A stretch of DNA of 64,000 nt. It comes from an uncultured Clostridia bacterium (GTDB taxonomy: Bacteria; Bacillota; Clostridia; UMGS1810). The DNA lies in NCBI GenBank assembly GCA_934500705.1, contig CAKSTI010000009.1:1-64000 (forward strand), written 5' to 3'. The translations under genes and the position numbers were made by a program. Below the pieces are notes generated by a model that ran no database searches, was not told the DNA's origin, and worked only from the letters and a program-made list of their open reading frames with translations. Shown here in pieces: positions 16,986-26,261 of the stretch (position 1 is the first letter of the stretch; every line of letters starts with the position of its first letter).

Positions 16986-17015
16986 TCGTCCGGGACGGAA
17001 AGGAATGGTTTTAAA

Positions 17016-18668
17016 ATGAATTTCAAGAGAATAGTTTGCGCTTTTCTCCTTGTTTTGGTTGCCTTTTCGAGCTTTGCTTGCTTTGCCGCACCGGCAAAGG
17101 CGCAGGACGAGGCGGTTTACGTAAAGTCCGCATCGCTCGACAAAACGGACGAACAGGGAATATATAAGCTCAAAATAGTAATAGCTAACAAAAAGAGCGT
17201 ACAGGTTTACGTTGACGAGTGTAATATCGACTGCACGGGAATGGGCATCGTTGTTGCAAACGGCTCGGAGAAGGTCAACCTCGGCGGTTTCCAGTTGGAG
17301 CCGGGCGCAGAGCAGACTTTCAACCTCAACGCAAGCGTAGATAAATACGACAAGAACAACCTCCCCGTTGTAAACTGCTCAATCTCATCTGTGGAATATC
17401 CTACAAACGAGCTCAGCGACGAAACGGTGGCGAATATGAGAAATCCGGTTTCCGCTACATATGAGGACATTCTCGCCGGCGACAAAACAACCAAGGGCGA
17501 GGCTGTTGTCAACTTTTTAAAGCAGACAGGCTTTTCAATGACAAACTGGCAGTCGCTGGTTATGATACTCATTGCCTGCGTGCTTATGTATCTTGCAATA
17601 GTGAAGGGCTTTGAGCCGCTTTTGCTCCTGCCGATAGCGTTCGGTATGCTCCTTACAAACCTTTGCGGAGCGGGAATGTTCCACGAGGAGCTTTTTGCGG
17701 ACGGTCACGTTCACTGGGATTTGTTCAAGGCATCAAATGCAATAAGCCCTGGACTTATCGACTATCTGTATCTGGGTGTTAAGCTCGGAATTTATCCGTG
17801 TCTTATATTTGTCGGCGTAGGCGCTATGACGGACTTCGGCCCGCTCATTGCCAACCCCAAGAGCCTTCTTTTGGGCGCTGCCGCACAGGTGGGTATATTT
17901 GCCACATATCTTGGCGCATATTACCTCGGATTTACACCTCAGCAGGCAGGTTCAATCGGTATTATCGGCGGCGCCGACGGCCCGACGGCTATCTTTACCA
18001 CGACGCTCCTTGCGCCCGAACTTTTAGGACCTATCGCCGTTGCGGCATACTCGTATATGGCGCTTGTTCCGGTAATTCAGCCGCCTATTATGAAGGCTCT
18101 TACCACAAAGAAAGAGCGCAGCATTGTTATGAAGGAATTAAGACCGGTTTCCAAGATGGAAAAGATTATATTCCCGATTATCGTTACAATCTTTGTTGCA
18201 CTTCTCGTTCCCTCTGCCGCAGCGCTTGTGGGCTGCCTGATGCTCGGTAACCTCTTGAAGGAGTGCGGAGTTTGCGAAAGACTTTCAAAGACCGTTCAGA
18301 ACGAGCTTATGAATATCGTTACGGTATTTTTGGGCATCTCTGTCGGTGCAACGGCAACCGCAACAACCTTTATCAGCCTGCAAACCATTAAGATTATAAT
18401 TATGGGCGTTGTCGCATTCGGTGTTGCAACCGCAGGCGGAGTGCTTCTCGCTAAGTTTATGAACCTTTTCTTAAAGGAAAAAATCAATCCTCTTATCGGC
18501 TCTGCCGGCGTTTCCGCCGTTCCTATGGCGGCAAGGGTTTCACAGAAGGTCGGTCAGGAGGAGAACCCCGGCAACTTCCTGCTTATGCACGCTATGGGCC
18601 CGAACGTTGCAGGTGTTATCGGCTCTGCAATAGCAGCCGGCGCACTTATCGCTATGCTTGCTAAATAA
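17016..18668 (+). CDS. oadB: Sodium-pumping decarboxylase beta subunit with exported N-terminal domain
   Basis: 550 residues, against about 375-435 for usual OadB/GcdB/MmdB. From about residue 175 the sequence is a standard beta subunit with multiple membrane segments, [11 protein letters not shown] (Asp320, the sodium-site Asp of the family) and [15 protein letters not shown] at the end. Residues 1-30 form a signal peptide ([19 protein letters not shown]), and 31-160 a hydrophilic, beta-rich domain with three Cys (C69, C73, C121), presumably outside the cell. I do not recognise that domain. The gene uses CO2 release from carboxybiotin to export Na+. It is followed at 15 nt by the alpha gene. 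Confidence 0.92.
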   Translation: MNFKRIVCAFLLVLVAFSSFACFAAPAKAQDEAVYVKSASLDKTDEQGIYKLKIVIANKKSVQVYVDECNIDCTGMGIVVANGSEKVNLGGFQLEPGAEQTFNLNASVDKYDKNNLPVVNCSISSVEYPTNELSDETVANMRNPVSATYEDILAGDKTTKGEAVVNFLKQTGFSMTNWQSLVMILIACVLMYLAIVKGFEPLLLLPIAFGMLLTNLCGAGMFHEELFADGHVHWDLFKASNAISPGLIDYLYLGVKLGIYPCLIFVGVGAMTDFGPLIANPKSLLLGAAAQVGIFATYLGAYYLGFTPQQAGSIGIIGGADGPTAIFTTTLLAPELLGPIAVAAYSYMALVPVIQPPIMKALTTKKERSIVMKELRPVSKMEKIIFPIIVTIFVALLVPSAAALVGCLMLGNLLKECGVCERLSKTVQNELMNIVTVFLGISVGATATATTFISLQTIKIIIMGVVAFGVATAGGVLLAKFMNLFLKEKINPLIGSAGVSAVPMAARVSQKVGQEENPGNFLLMHAMGPNVAGVIGSAIAAGALIAMLAK

Positions 18669-18682
18669 GGAGGGCGGAAATT

Positions 18683-20086
18683 ATGTCAAAATTATATATT
18701 ACAGATACAATCCTTCGTGACGCACACCAGTCCCAGGCTAAAACGAGAATGAGAATTGAGGATATGCTCCCGGCTCTCGAAGTTCTCGACAGCATCGGCT
18801 ATTGGTCGATTGAGTGCTGGGGCGGCGCAACGTTTGACGCTTGTATGCGTTTCCTTAACGAAGACCCGTGGGAAAGACTGCGCACCATAAAGAAGCATAT
18901 GCCCAACACCAAGCTCCAAATGCTTTTCAGAGGACAGAATATCCTCGGCTATAAGCACTATGCCGACGACGTTGTTGAGGCTTTCTGCAAAAAGTCTATC
19001 GAAAACGGCATAGACGTCGTAAGAGTGTTTGACGCATTAAACGACCCCCGCAACCTCGAAGCGGCAATTAAGTTTGTCAAAGAGTACGGCGGAATGTGTG
19101 AGGCGGCAATCAGCTATACAACCAGTCCCGTTCACAACGAGGATTACTTTGTAAAGCTGGCGTGCACACTCGAAAAGATGGGCGCGGATACAATCTGCAT
19201 AAAGGATATGGCAAACCTGCTTTTGCCGTATGACGCATACAGCCTTGTCAAAAAGTTAAAGGAGAATGTCGGAGTTCCGATACACCTTCACACTCACAAT
19301 ACCGCCGGAACGGGAGATATGACCAATCTTCTCGCCGCAAAAGCGGGTGTGGATATAGTTGACTGCGCACTCTCACCTTTGGCAAACGGCACAAGCAACC
19401 CGGCAACCGAGTCACTCGTTGCAACGCTCAAAGGTACGGAGCGTGACACAGGTCTTGACCTCAATAAACTGAGCAAGGCGGCAGAGCATTTCAGAAAGGT
19501 TGCCGCAGACCTCAAAGCGAGAGGCGACCTCGACCCCAAGGTGTTAAATGTTGACTCCAATACACTGCTCTATCAGGTACCGGGCGGAATGCTCTCAAAC
19601 CTTATGGGTCAGCTCAAAGACAATAACGCCGAGGATAAACTCTATGACGTTCTTGCGGAAGTTCCGAGAGTAAGGAAGGACTTCGGCTATCCTCCGCTCG
19701 TTACACCCACCAGCCAGATTGTCGGTACACAGGCAGTTTTGAATGTGCTTATGGGCGAACGTTACAAGATGATAACCAAAGAGTCCAAAGGTCTTCTCAA
19801 AGGTGAATACGGTCAGCTCCCCGGTGAGGTTAATGCCGAGGTAAGGAAAAAGGCAATAGGCGATGAGGAAGTTATCACCTGCCGTCCGGCAGACCTTCTC
19901 AAACCCGAACTCAAAAAGTACGAGGAGGAGGCAAAGGACGTTGCAAAGTGTGAGGAGGACGTGCTCTCATATGCACTGTTCCCGCAGGTTGCAAGAAAGT
20001 TCCTTTCGGAAAAGGGAAAGCCTAAAAAGGCAGAAACAAAAAATGCAGACGGTGTTATAGAAATATTTGTCCAGGATTTGTCCTGA
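18683..20086 (+). CDS. oadA: Oxaloacetate decarboxylase alpha (carboxyltransferase) subunit, no biotin domain
   Basis: 467 residues. The carboxyltransferase barrel starts ITDTILRDAHQS, with MLFRGQN, VRVFDALND, the Lys/metal segment CIKDMAN and the His pair HLHTHNT. A helical PYC_OADA domain follows (about 300-430), including VPGGMLSNL and PPLVTPTSQIVG. The protein ends without a biotinyl domain; the gene at 16635 provides it. Oxaloacetate is the likeliest substrate, as the barrel is of the pyruvate-carboxylase type rather than the acyl-CoA type. GGAGGGCGG upstream; a terminator follows. Confidence 0.93.
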   Translation: MSKLYITDTILRDAHQSQAKTRMRIEDMLPALEVLDSIGYWSIECWGGATFDACMRFLNEDPWERLRTIKKHMPNTKLQMLFRGQNILGYKHYADDVVEAFCKKSIENGIDVVRVFDALNDPRNLEAAIKFVKEYGGMCEAAISYTTSPVHNEDYFVKLACTLEKMGADTICIKDMANLLLPYDAYSLVKKLKENVGVPIHLHTHNTAGTGDMTNLLAAKAGVDIVDCALSPLANGTSNPATESLVATLKGTERDTGLDLNKLSKAAEHFRKVAADLKARGDLDPKVLNVDSNTLLYQVPGGMLSNLMGQLKDNNAEDKLYDVLAEVPRVRKDFGYPPLVTPTSQIVGTQAVLNVLMGERYKMITKESKGLLKGEYGQLPGEVNAEVRKKAIGDEEVITCRPADLLKPELKKYEEEAKDVAKCEEDVLSYALFPQVARKFLSEKGKPKKAETKNADGVIEIFVQDLS

Positions 20087-20095
20087 CTTTAAATT

Positions 20096-20124
20096 GGCGG
20101 TGTGTTTTTACACCGCCTCTTTTT
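20096..20124 (+). terminator. Terminator of the sodium pump operon
   Basis: Stem GGCGGTGT/ACACCGCC with a 6-nt loop, followed by TCTTTTTT. Confidence 0.85.
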
Positions 20125-20165
20125 TGGAAATATAACGTCACAGTTAATTTACGGAGGTTTTACCT

Positions 20166-21053
20166 ATGAATGATTATATAATAAGAGCGTCGTCCGACGA
20201 CGGCAGTGTGCGTGCCTTTGCGTGCCTCACCAAGGACAGCGTGAACGAGGCGTTTTTGCATCACAAGACCGCCCCCGTCGCAACGGCGGCACTCGGCAGA
20301 CTTCTCACCGCCGCCGCAATGATGGGCGCAATGCTCAAAGGCGAAAATGACAGCGTGTCATTACAGCTTACGGGCGGCGGCCCTCTCGGCAGAGTTCTGG
20401 CGGTTTCGGACTCTGAGTGCAATGTGCGTGGCTGTGTCGATAATCCGCGCCCCGAAGTGCCCCTGCGCAGTGACGGCAAGCTCGACGTCGGCGGAGCTGT
20501 GGGGACGGACGGATTTTTGACCGTTATAACCGATCTGGGATTAAAAGAGCCTCACGTCGGCAAAATCCGCCTTGCAACGGGCGAGGTTGGCGACGACGTA
20601 ACACAGTATTTTGCCGTGTCCGAGCAGGTTCCCTCCGCAGTTGGACTGGGCGTTCTTGTAGATACGGACTACACCGTTAAAACCGCCGGCGGTTTTATAA
20701 TCCAGCTTATGCCGGACGCAACGGAGGAAACAATAGAAAAACTGGAACAGAATTTAAAGAATGTAAGCAGTGTTACCTCGCTCTTTGAGGAGGGCAAGAC
20801 TCCGGACGATATACTCGCAATACTGCTTAGCGGCATTGACTATCACGTAAACGATACCGTGCCCACAAGGTACAAATGCGATTGCAGCCGTGAGAGGGTG
20901 GAGCGTGCGCTCGTTTCCATAGGCGCAGACGAACTTAAAAAGATAATTGACGAGGACGGCAAGGCAGAGCTTTCCTGCCAGTTTTGCAGTAACAAATACA
21001 ATTTTACAAAGGACGAGCTTGAAAAATTACTTGCGGAGATGAAAAACAAATGA
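20166..21053 (+). CDS. hslO: Redox-regulated chaperone Hsp33
   Basis: 295 residues. The N-terminal domain has the family's TAAALGRLLTAA and QLTGGGPLGRV segments; the C-terminal zinc switch is CDCS...CQFC (about residues 240-275), four Cys arranged CxC-x(n)-CxxC. Oxidation releases zinc and activates the holdase. ACGGAGG precedes the ATG. The stop overlaps the start of the next gene (ATGA). Confidence 0.95.
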   Translation: MNDYIIRASSDDGSVRAFACLTKDSVNEAFLHHKTAPVATAALGRLLTAAAMMGAMLKGENDSVSLQLTGGGPLGRVLAVSDSECNVRGCVDNPRPEVPLRSDGKLDVGGAVGTDGFLTVITDLGLKEPHVGKIRLATGEVGDDVTQYFAVSEQVPSAVGLGVLVDTDYTVKTAGGFIIQLMPDATEETIEKLEQNLKNVSSVTSLFEEGKTPDDILAILLSGIDYHVNDTVPTRYKCDCSRERVERALVSIGADELKKIIDEDGKAELSCQFCSNKYNFTKDELEKLLAEMKNK

Positions 21054-21712
21054 TAAAAGCCTGTGTTTTTGACCTGGACGGAACACTTCTTAATACCTTG
21101 ACAACCATTGCCTATTACGGCAATACTGCGCTTAAAAAATTCGGCATTGAACCGATAGAAACCGAACGCTATAAATATCTTGTCGGAAACGGCGCCAAAC
21201 TTCTTGTGGAAAGAATGCTCCGTGAGCGTGACGCCTACACGCAGGAGATGTACGACAAGGTGTATAGGTACTACAACGATTGCTACAATGCGGACGTAAG
21301 GCGGTATACCAAACCCTATGACGGCATCATAGATATGCTTAAACAGCTTAAAGCAAGGAATATCGCAGTCGGCGTAATCTCAAACAAACCGGACTTTGCC
21401 GCCTGCGGAGCGGTGGCGGATTTTATCCCCCACGGTCTTGTTGACGTTGCCCACGGGCAGATTGAGGGCATAAAGATAAAACCTGCGCCCGACGGCGCAT
21501 TAAACGTCCTCTCCGAGCTTGGCGTGAGTGCCGCAGAAACCGTGTACGTCGGCGACACGTGGATTGATATGCAGACGGGCAAAAACCTGGGAGCGTTTAC
21601 CGTCGGCGTGCTCTGGGGATTTCGTGACTATGACGAGTTAAAGGAAAACGGTGCGGATTTGATAGTTAAAACTCCTATGGAAATTGTGGACTGCGTGGAC
21701 AGGGCAAATTAG
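21050..21712 (+). CDS. gph: HAD phosphatase, phosphoglycolate-phosphatase type
   Basis: 220 residues. Motif I FDLDGTLLNT (nucleophile and acid Asp), motif II VISNKP, motif III Lys in IKIKPAPDG, and motif IV YVGDTWIDMQTG. The small helical cap between motifs I and II is that of the Gph/PpaX group. It is translationally coupled to hslO. The actual substrate (2-phosphoglycolate, pyrophosphate or another) is not decided by sequence. Confidence 0.88.
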   Translation: MIKACVFDLDGTLLNTLTTIAYYGNTALKKFGIEPIETERYKYLVGNGAKLLVERMLRERDAYTQEMYDKVYRYYNDCYNADVRRYTKPYDGIIDMLKQLKARNIAVGVISNKPDFAACGAVADFIPHGLVDVAHGQIEGIKIKPAPDGALNVLSELGVSAAETVYVGDTWIDMQTGKNLGAFTVGVLWGFRDYDELKENGADLIVKTPMEIVDCVDRAN

Positions 21713-21742
21713 ACGTTGGTATTCGCATTTTTTAAACAACAA

Positions 21743-21778
21743 ACGGGCTGCCTCGCTTTTGCAAGGCAACCCGTTTTC
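21743..21778 (+). terminator. Terminator after hslO-phosphatase
   Basis: Interrupted stem ACGGG/CCCGT and TGCCTCGC paired with GCAAGGCA around a TTTT loop, then TTTTC. A second perfect hairpin (CGGTAC, GTAA, GTACCG) lies at 21795-21810; its role is unknown. Confidence 0.75.
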
Positions 21779-21884
21779 GGCGCCGGTTGTTGCACGGTAC
21801 GTAAGTACCGATGCACGTTGTTATGTCATTACACTTAAAAATGAGTTCTTCTTTTCATCAAAAGGAACGGACTCGATGCACAAA

Positions 21885-22055
21885 CTACTTGTCGCTTACT
21901 GCACGCTCTGCAATTTCAATGGCTTTCGTGACAATATTTCCGCAGGCACGAGAGGAAACATTGCCCCAACCGCCTTCGTCCTTTACGAGGTCATACACTC
22001 CAAGTTCTCTTGCAATTTCTGCTTTTAAGTTTTCAGACATTTTCGATTTTTTCAT
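21885..22055 (-). CDS. Small acid-soluble spore protein, alpha/beta type (divergent)
   Basis: 56 residues, missed by length cut-offs. It contains LKAEIARELGVYDLV, which is the alpha/beta SASP start including the E-I-A site cut by the germination protease, then EGGWGNVSSRACGNIVTKAI corresponding to the DNA-binding G...(S/T)R..G.(V/I)G..(V/M)(T/V)K segment. Such proteins coat and protect spore DNA. Odd points: the usual G-G after the second Gly is N-I, and a Cys is present. The ATG at 22055 is separated from AAGGAGGA by a 10-bp hairpin that leaves 8 nt to the ATG; a second ATG at 22040 is possible. Confidence 0.75.
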   Translation of the reverse strand: MKKSKMSENLKAEIARELGVYDLVKDEGGWGNVSSRACGNIVTKAIEIAERAVSDK

Positions 22056-22098
22056 TTTTCAGCGGCGAAAAAAGACTTCTTTTCCGCCTCCTCCTTTA
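22053..22098 (-). promoter_or_regulatory. Shine-Dalgarno separated from ATG by a hairpin
   Basis: On the minus strand AAGGAGGA is followed at once by a 10-bp hairpin (stem at 22079-22088 and 22064-22073, loop AAGTC), then 8 nt (GCTGAAAA) and the ATG. Without folding the gap is 33 nt, too long for initiation; with folding it is near ideal. Confidence 0.55.
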
Positions 22099-22285
22099 TA
22101 AATCTATTAAACCGATTGCAACCGACAGTTATATTTTGTGCATCGGAATTTGTTTTATTACGTAAATATTTGCCACAAAAATGTATAATATATCATCGAA
22201 AATGCGATTTTATGCAAATTGACTATGGATTTTTTCGCAAAAATGTTGTATTATTATACAAGAGCAAAATTCGGGAGGAATTTGT

Positions 22286-23485
22286 ATGCCTCAAAACAGC
22301 ATTGAAGATATTATTAAAGCAGATAAAAAATATTATATGAATACTTTCGGCGACCGTGTTCCGCTTTCATTTGTCAGCGGCAGCGGAATTGAGCTTACCG
22401 ATGTTTCCGGCAGAGTGTATAAGGACTTTTTTGCCGGCATTGCCGTGAGCGCCGTGGGGCACAGCCACCCAAAACTTGTGGCAACATTAAAGAACCAGGT
22501 TTCTAAACTTTTGCACACATCGAGTGTGTATTATGTGGAAAACCAGGCTATGCTTGCAAAAAAACTGTGCGAAAATTCGGACTTTGACAAAGCCTTTTTT
22601 GCAAGTACGGGCGCAGAGGCAAACGAGGGTGCAATTAAACTTGCAAGAAAATATTTTTACGAAAAAAACGAGGACAGATACGAGATAATAACTCTTAACA
22701 AGTCCTTTCACGGCAGAACCATTACCACCGCCACCGCCACCGGACAGGAAAAGTATAAAAAGCCGTACAGACCGCTCACACCGGGATTTGTGCACGTGGA
22801 CATCAACGACACGGAAGGACTCAAAAATGCGGTGAACGAGCACACTGCGGCAATAATGATAGAGTTTATCCAGGGCGAGAGCGGAGTTCACCCCGTAAGT
22901 GAGGAGTTTGCAAAGGCAGTGAGGAAAATCTGCGACGAGAACAATATCCTCTTGATAGACGATGAAGTTCAGACGGGAATAGGCAGAACGGGCAAGATGT
23001 TTGCATATCAGAATTACGGCGTCATACCCGACATAATGACGCTCGCCAAGGCTCTCGGCGGCGGTGTGCCGATTAGCGCAGTGCTTGCAAAGGATAGTGT
23101 TGCCTCGGCGTTTCACCCCGGCGACCACGGCACGACCTTTGGCGGAAATCCGCTGTGCACTGCGGCGGCGCTTTGTGTGCTGGACATCATAGAGGGCGAA
23201 AAACTTGTTGAAAATTCCGCCGAAACGGGAGCTTATTTTAAAAATATACTCAAAGAAAAACTTGCGCCGTACATTAAAGAGGTGAGAGGCTCCGGACTTA
23301 TGATAGGTCTTGAATTTAATGAGCCGACAGCCAAAAAGGTCAGCTCCGCACTTCTTGAAAAAGGCTTTCTTGTAGGAGTGGTGGGGGACAGCACATTGAG
23401 AATTGTTCCGCCGCTCATAATAAGCAAAAAAGACGCAGACGAATTTACAAACGCACTGCACAAAATACTTACGGAGGACAAATAG
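22286..23485 (+). CDS. argD: Acetylornithine aminotransferase
   Basis: 399 residues, class III PLP aminotransferase. FFAGIAVSAVGHSHP, the STGAEANE phosphate-binding segment, SFHGRT, the Asp of LLIDDEVQTG and the Schiff-base Lys255 in LAKALGGG, then HGTTFGGNPL. It forms N-acetylornithine from the semialdehyde in arginine synthesis, with glutamate as amino donor. Context supports this over ornithine or GABA aminotransferase: argF follows 2 nt later. GGGAGGAA upstream. Confidence 0.93.
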   Translation: MPQNSIEDIIKADKKYYMNTFGDRVPLSFVSGSGIELTDVSGRVYKDFFAGIAVSAVGHSHPKLVATLKNQVSKLLHTSSVYYVENQAMLAKKLCENSDFDKAFFASTGAEANEGAIKLARKYFYEKNEDRYEIITLNKSFHGRTITTATATGQEKYKKPYRPLTPGFVHVDINDTEGLKNAVNEHTAAIMIEFIQGESGVHPVSEEFAKAVRKICDENNILLIDDEVQTGIGRTGKMFAYQNYGVIPDIMTLAKALGGGVPISAVLAKDSVASAFHPGDHGTTFGGNPLCTAAALCVLDIIEGEKLVENSAETGAYFKNILKEKLAPYIKEVRGSGLMIGLEFNEPTAKKVSSALLEKGFLVGVVGDSTLRIVPPLIISKKDADEFTNALHKILTEDK

Positions 23486-23487
23486 CT

Positions 23488-24408
23488 ATGAAACATTTAA
23501 TCAGCCTTTACGACTGCACAACAGAGGAAATAGAAAAAATCTTAAAACTTGCAATAAAGCTCAAAGCCGACAACAAGGCAGGCATAACTCACCATATCTT
23601 AAAGGGCAAAAGTCTGGGAATGATTTTTGCAAAATCATCCACCAGAACGAGGGTTTCCTTTGAAGTGGGAATGTATCAGCTCGGCGGACAGGCGCTCTAC
23701 CTTAACAATAACGATATTCAGATGGGACGTGGTGAGAGCATATATGATACCGCAAACGTGCTCTCACGCTTTTTGGACGGCATAATGATAAGGACGTTTG
23801 ACCACCAAGACGTCCTCGACCTTGCAAAGTACGGCTCCATAAGCATAATAAACGGTCTTACCGACCTTTTGCACCCGTGCCAGATACTTGCTGATTTGCA
23901 GACCGTGTATGAGCACAAGGGCAAGTTAAACGGTCTTAAAGTGTGCTACGTCGGCGACGGCAACAACATATCAAATTCGCTCCTCTACGGCTGTACCAAA
24001 ATGAGTATGGACATAAGCGTTGCAACACCCGTCGGCTATGAGTGCGACGCACTCGTTACCGAGAGGGCAAAGGAAACGGCAAAGCAGACCGGCTCCTGCG
24101 TTGTGATTACAAATGACCCCTCGGAGGCTATGCAAAACGCCGACGTCGTTATAACCGACACCTGGGTGAGTATGGGTCAAGAGAGCGAAAAACAGGAGAG
24201 AATAAAGATATTTAAGGATTATACCGTTACCGAACAGCTTTTCTCAAAGGCAAAGGACGACGCAATCTTTATGCACTGCCTGCCGGCGTACAGAGGGTAT
24301 GAGGTTGTGCCGGAAATTATAGACGGTCCGCACTCCGTAATATTTGATGAGGCAGAAAACAGGCTTCACGCACAAAAGGCGGTTATGGCGTTTACGATGG
24401 GAGAGTAA
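23488..24408 (+). CDS. argF: Ornithine carbamoyltransferase
   Basis: 306 residues. The carbamoyl-phosphate loop SSTRTRVSFE, IMIRTFDHQ, the HPCQ motif, DGNNISNS and the ornithine-side FMHCLPAYRG are all present, at the standard length for the trimeric enzyme. It makes citrulline from ornithine and carbamoyl phosphate. ACGGAGG precedes the start. In an operon with argD upstream and a GNAT gene and citrate synthase downstream. Confidence 0.95.
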   Translation: MKHLISLYDCTTEEIEKILKLAIKLKADNKAGITHHILKGKSLGMIFAKSSTRTRVSFEVGMYQLGGQALYLNNNDIQMGRGESIYDTANVLSRFLDGIMIRTFDHQDVLDLAKYGSISIINGLTDLLHPCQILADLQTVYEHKGKLNGLKVCYVGDGNNISNSLLYGCTKMSMDISVATPVGYECDALVTERAKETAKQTGSCVVITNDPSEAMQNADVVITDTWVSMGQESEKQERIKIFKDYTVTEQLFSKAKDDAIFMHCLPAYRGYEVVPEIIDGPHSVIFDEAENRLHAQKAVMAFTMGE

Positions 24409-24413
24409 CTTTT

Positions 24414-24887
24414 ATGAATAACGGCTTTGAAATACGCAACGCCTCACTTGATGACGTTGACGAGATAATAAAAATAACCGGCGAGGCGTTTAATAAATAC
24501 CGTGAGCTTGCAAAAACGCATTTTCCGCTCCCGGCGCTTGAAGAAACAAGAGAACAGGTGACAGAGGATATAAAAAACAAACTCGTCCTCGTCGCATACA
24601 TAAACGGAAAAGTTGTCGGCAGCGTGAGAGTTGCCGTAGACGGCGAAACGGCATATCTGAGCCGCTTCGGCGTAAACCCCGACTATCAGAACCTCGGCAT
24701 AGGCAAGGCGCTTATGAACCTGGTTGATATAAATATGAAGGTTATGGGCGTTAAACAAATTCAGCTCCACACTGCGGCAAAGATTAAGTCGCTCATAGTG
24801 TTCTACTACGGCAGAGGATTTTATGTGGACTCCACAACCAAAGACAGAGATTATATAAGAGCGCTTTTATGTAAAGACTACAATTAA
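24414..24887 (+). CDS. GNAT-family N-acetyltransferase in the arginine operon
   Basis: 157 residues. The acetyl-CoA loop is clear: YLSRFGVNPDYQNLGIGKAL (Q-N-L-G-I-G-K). VVGSVRV and the C-terminal FYYGRGFYVDS complete the fold. It lies 5 nt after argF, with GGGAG upstream. A role in arginine synthesis (acetylation of glutamate, as in a short ArgA) is possible from position only; it may equally modify another amine. Confidence 0.85.
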   Translation: MNNGFEIRNASLDDVDEIIKITGEAFNKYRELAKTHFPLPALEETREQVTEDIKNKLVLVAYINGKVVGSVRVAVDGETAYLSRFGVNPDYQNLGIGKALMNLVDINMKVMGVKQIQLHTAAKIKSLIVFYYGRGFYVDSTTKDRDYIRALLCKDYN

Positions 24888-24902
24888 AACAGGAGGGACT
24901 AA

Positions 24903-26252
24903 ATGTCAAACGAAATAATTCAAAAGTACGAAAAATACGCAGACGCCTGCATCAAGGCGGACACCATAGATAAACAGTCGTATATCGACTACGGCGTAAA
25001 CAGGGGACTTCGTGACATAAACGGCAAGGGAGTCCTTTGCGGTCTTACAAATATTTCCACAATCGAGGCATACAAGACGGAAAACGGCGTAAAGGTGCCG
25101 TGCGACGGCAAACTCAATTACAGGGGATATAATATAAACGACCTTGTAAATTCCATTCCAAAAGACTCCTTCGGCTTTGAGGAAACGGCTTATCTGCTCC
25201 TTATGGGCGACCTGCCGAACGAGGGCGAGCTTGCGGAGTTTAAAAAGCTGCTTGCGTCACTTCGCAAACTGCCCACCAACTTTACCCGTGACGTAATTAT
25301 GAAGGCGCCGAGCAAGGACATAATGAACTCAATCACACGATGCGTTCTAACCCTTGCGTCGTACGACAACAACGTTTCTGGCAATTCCATACCGAATGTT
25401 CTGCGCCAGTGCTTAAAGCTAATCAGCGTTTTCCCGATGCTTGCGGTTTATTCCTACCACGCATACAACCACTACAAAAAGGACGCCAGTATGTATATCC
25501 ACCGCCCGGACGAAAATTTGTCCGCTGCGGAAAATCTGCTCCTTATGCTCCGCCCGGACAAAAAGTACACTCCGCTTGAAGCAAAAGTGCTCGACATTGC
25601 CCTTATGCTGCATATGGAGCACGGCGGCGGTAACAACTCCACCTTTACAACCCACGTTGTAACCTCGTCCGGCTCGGATACGTATTCCGTCACTGCGGCG
25701 GCTCTCTCGTCGCTCAAAGGCCCCAAACACGGCGGAGCCAACATAAAAGTCGTAAAGATGATGAAGGACATAAAAAAGCACGTCAAAAACTTTGGCGACG
25801 ATGACGAAATCCGTGCCTATCTTGAAAAAATCGTCGATAAACAGGCGTTTGACAAAACAGGACTTATCTACGGTATGGGTCACGCCGTTTATTCGCTTTC
25901 CGACCCCAGAGCGGAGATTTTCAAAGGTTTTGTAAAACAGCTTGCCGTAAGCAAAGGCAGGGCGGACGACCTTGCAATATACAGCGCCGTTGAACGGCTC
26001 GCACCGCAGGTCATCGCCGACAAACGCAGAATTTACAAGGGCGTGAGCGCCAACGTCGATTTTTACAGCGGCTTTGTTTACAGTATGTTAGACATTCCCA
26101 AAGAGCTTTACACTCCGATATTTGCCATTGCAAGGATTGTCGGTTGGAGCGCACACCGCATAGAGGAGCTTATCAATATGGACAAGATAATGCGCCCGGC
26201 GTATATGAGCGTTGCCACGGAGCGGAAATTTGTGGAAATGAAGGACAGGTAA
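24903..26252 (+). CDS. gltA: Citrate synthase
   Basis: 449 residues. The active-site residues are visible: LHMEHGGGNNST (His), SLKGPKHGGAN (His) and the Asp of SDPRAEIFKGF near residue 335, with RIYKGVSANVDFYSG and the IVGWSAHRIEE segment near the end. It condenses oxaloacetate and acetyl-CoA. The N-terminal 45 residues are longer than in minimal enzymes, as usual for a clostridial subgroup. Joined to the arginine genes, it would feed 2-oxoglutarate and glutamate for ornithine. CAGGAGGGA upstream. Confidence 0.93.
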   Translation: MSNEIIQKYEKYADACIKADTIDKQSYIDYGVNRGLRDINGKGVLCGLTNISTIEAYKTENGVKVPCDGKLNYRGYNINDLVNSIPKDSFGFEETAYLLLMGDLPNEGELAEFKKLLASLRKLPTNFTRDVIMKAPSKDIMNSITRCVLTLASYDNNVSGNSIPNVLRQCLKLISVFPMLAVYSYHAYNHYKKDASMYIHRPDENLSAAENLLLMLRPDKKYTPLEAKVLDIALMLHMEHGGGNNSTFTTHVVTSSGSDTYSVTAAALSSLKGPKHGGANIKVVKMMKDIKKHVKNFGDDDEIRAYLEKIVDKQAFDKTGLIYGMGHAVYSLSDPRAEIFKGFVKQLAVSKGRADDLAIYSAVERLAPQVIADKRRIYKGVSANVDFYSGFVYSMLDIPKELYTPIFAIARIVGWSAHRIEELINMDKIMRPAYMSVATERKFVEMKDR

Positions 26253-26261
26253 CGGGGCTTT

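Noticed and set aside
22487..23461. Long minus-strand frame opposite argD
   Set aside because: It lies wholly within argD in antisense, with shadow-frame composition and no ribosome binding site.
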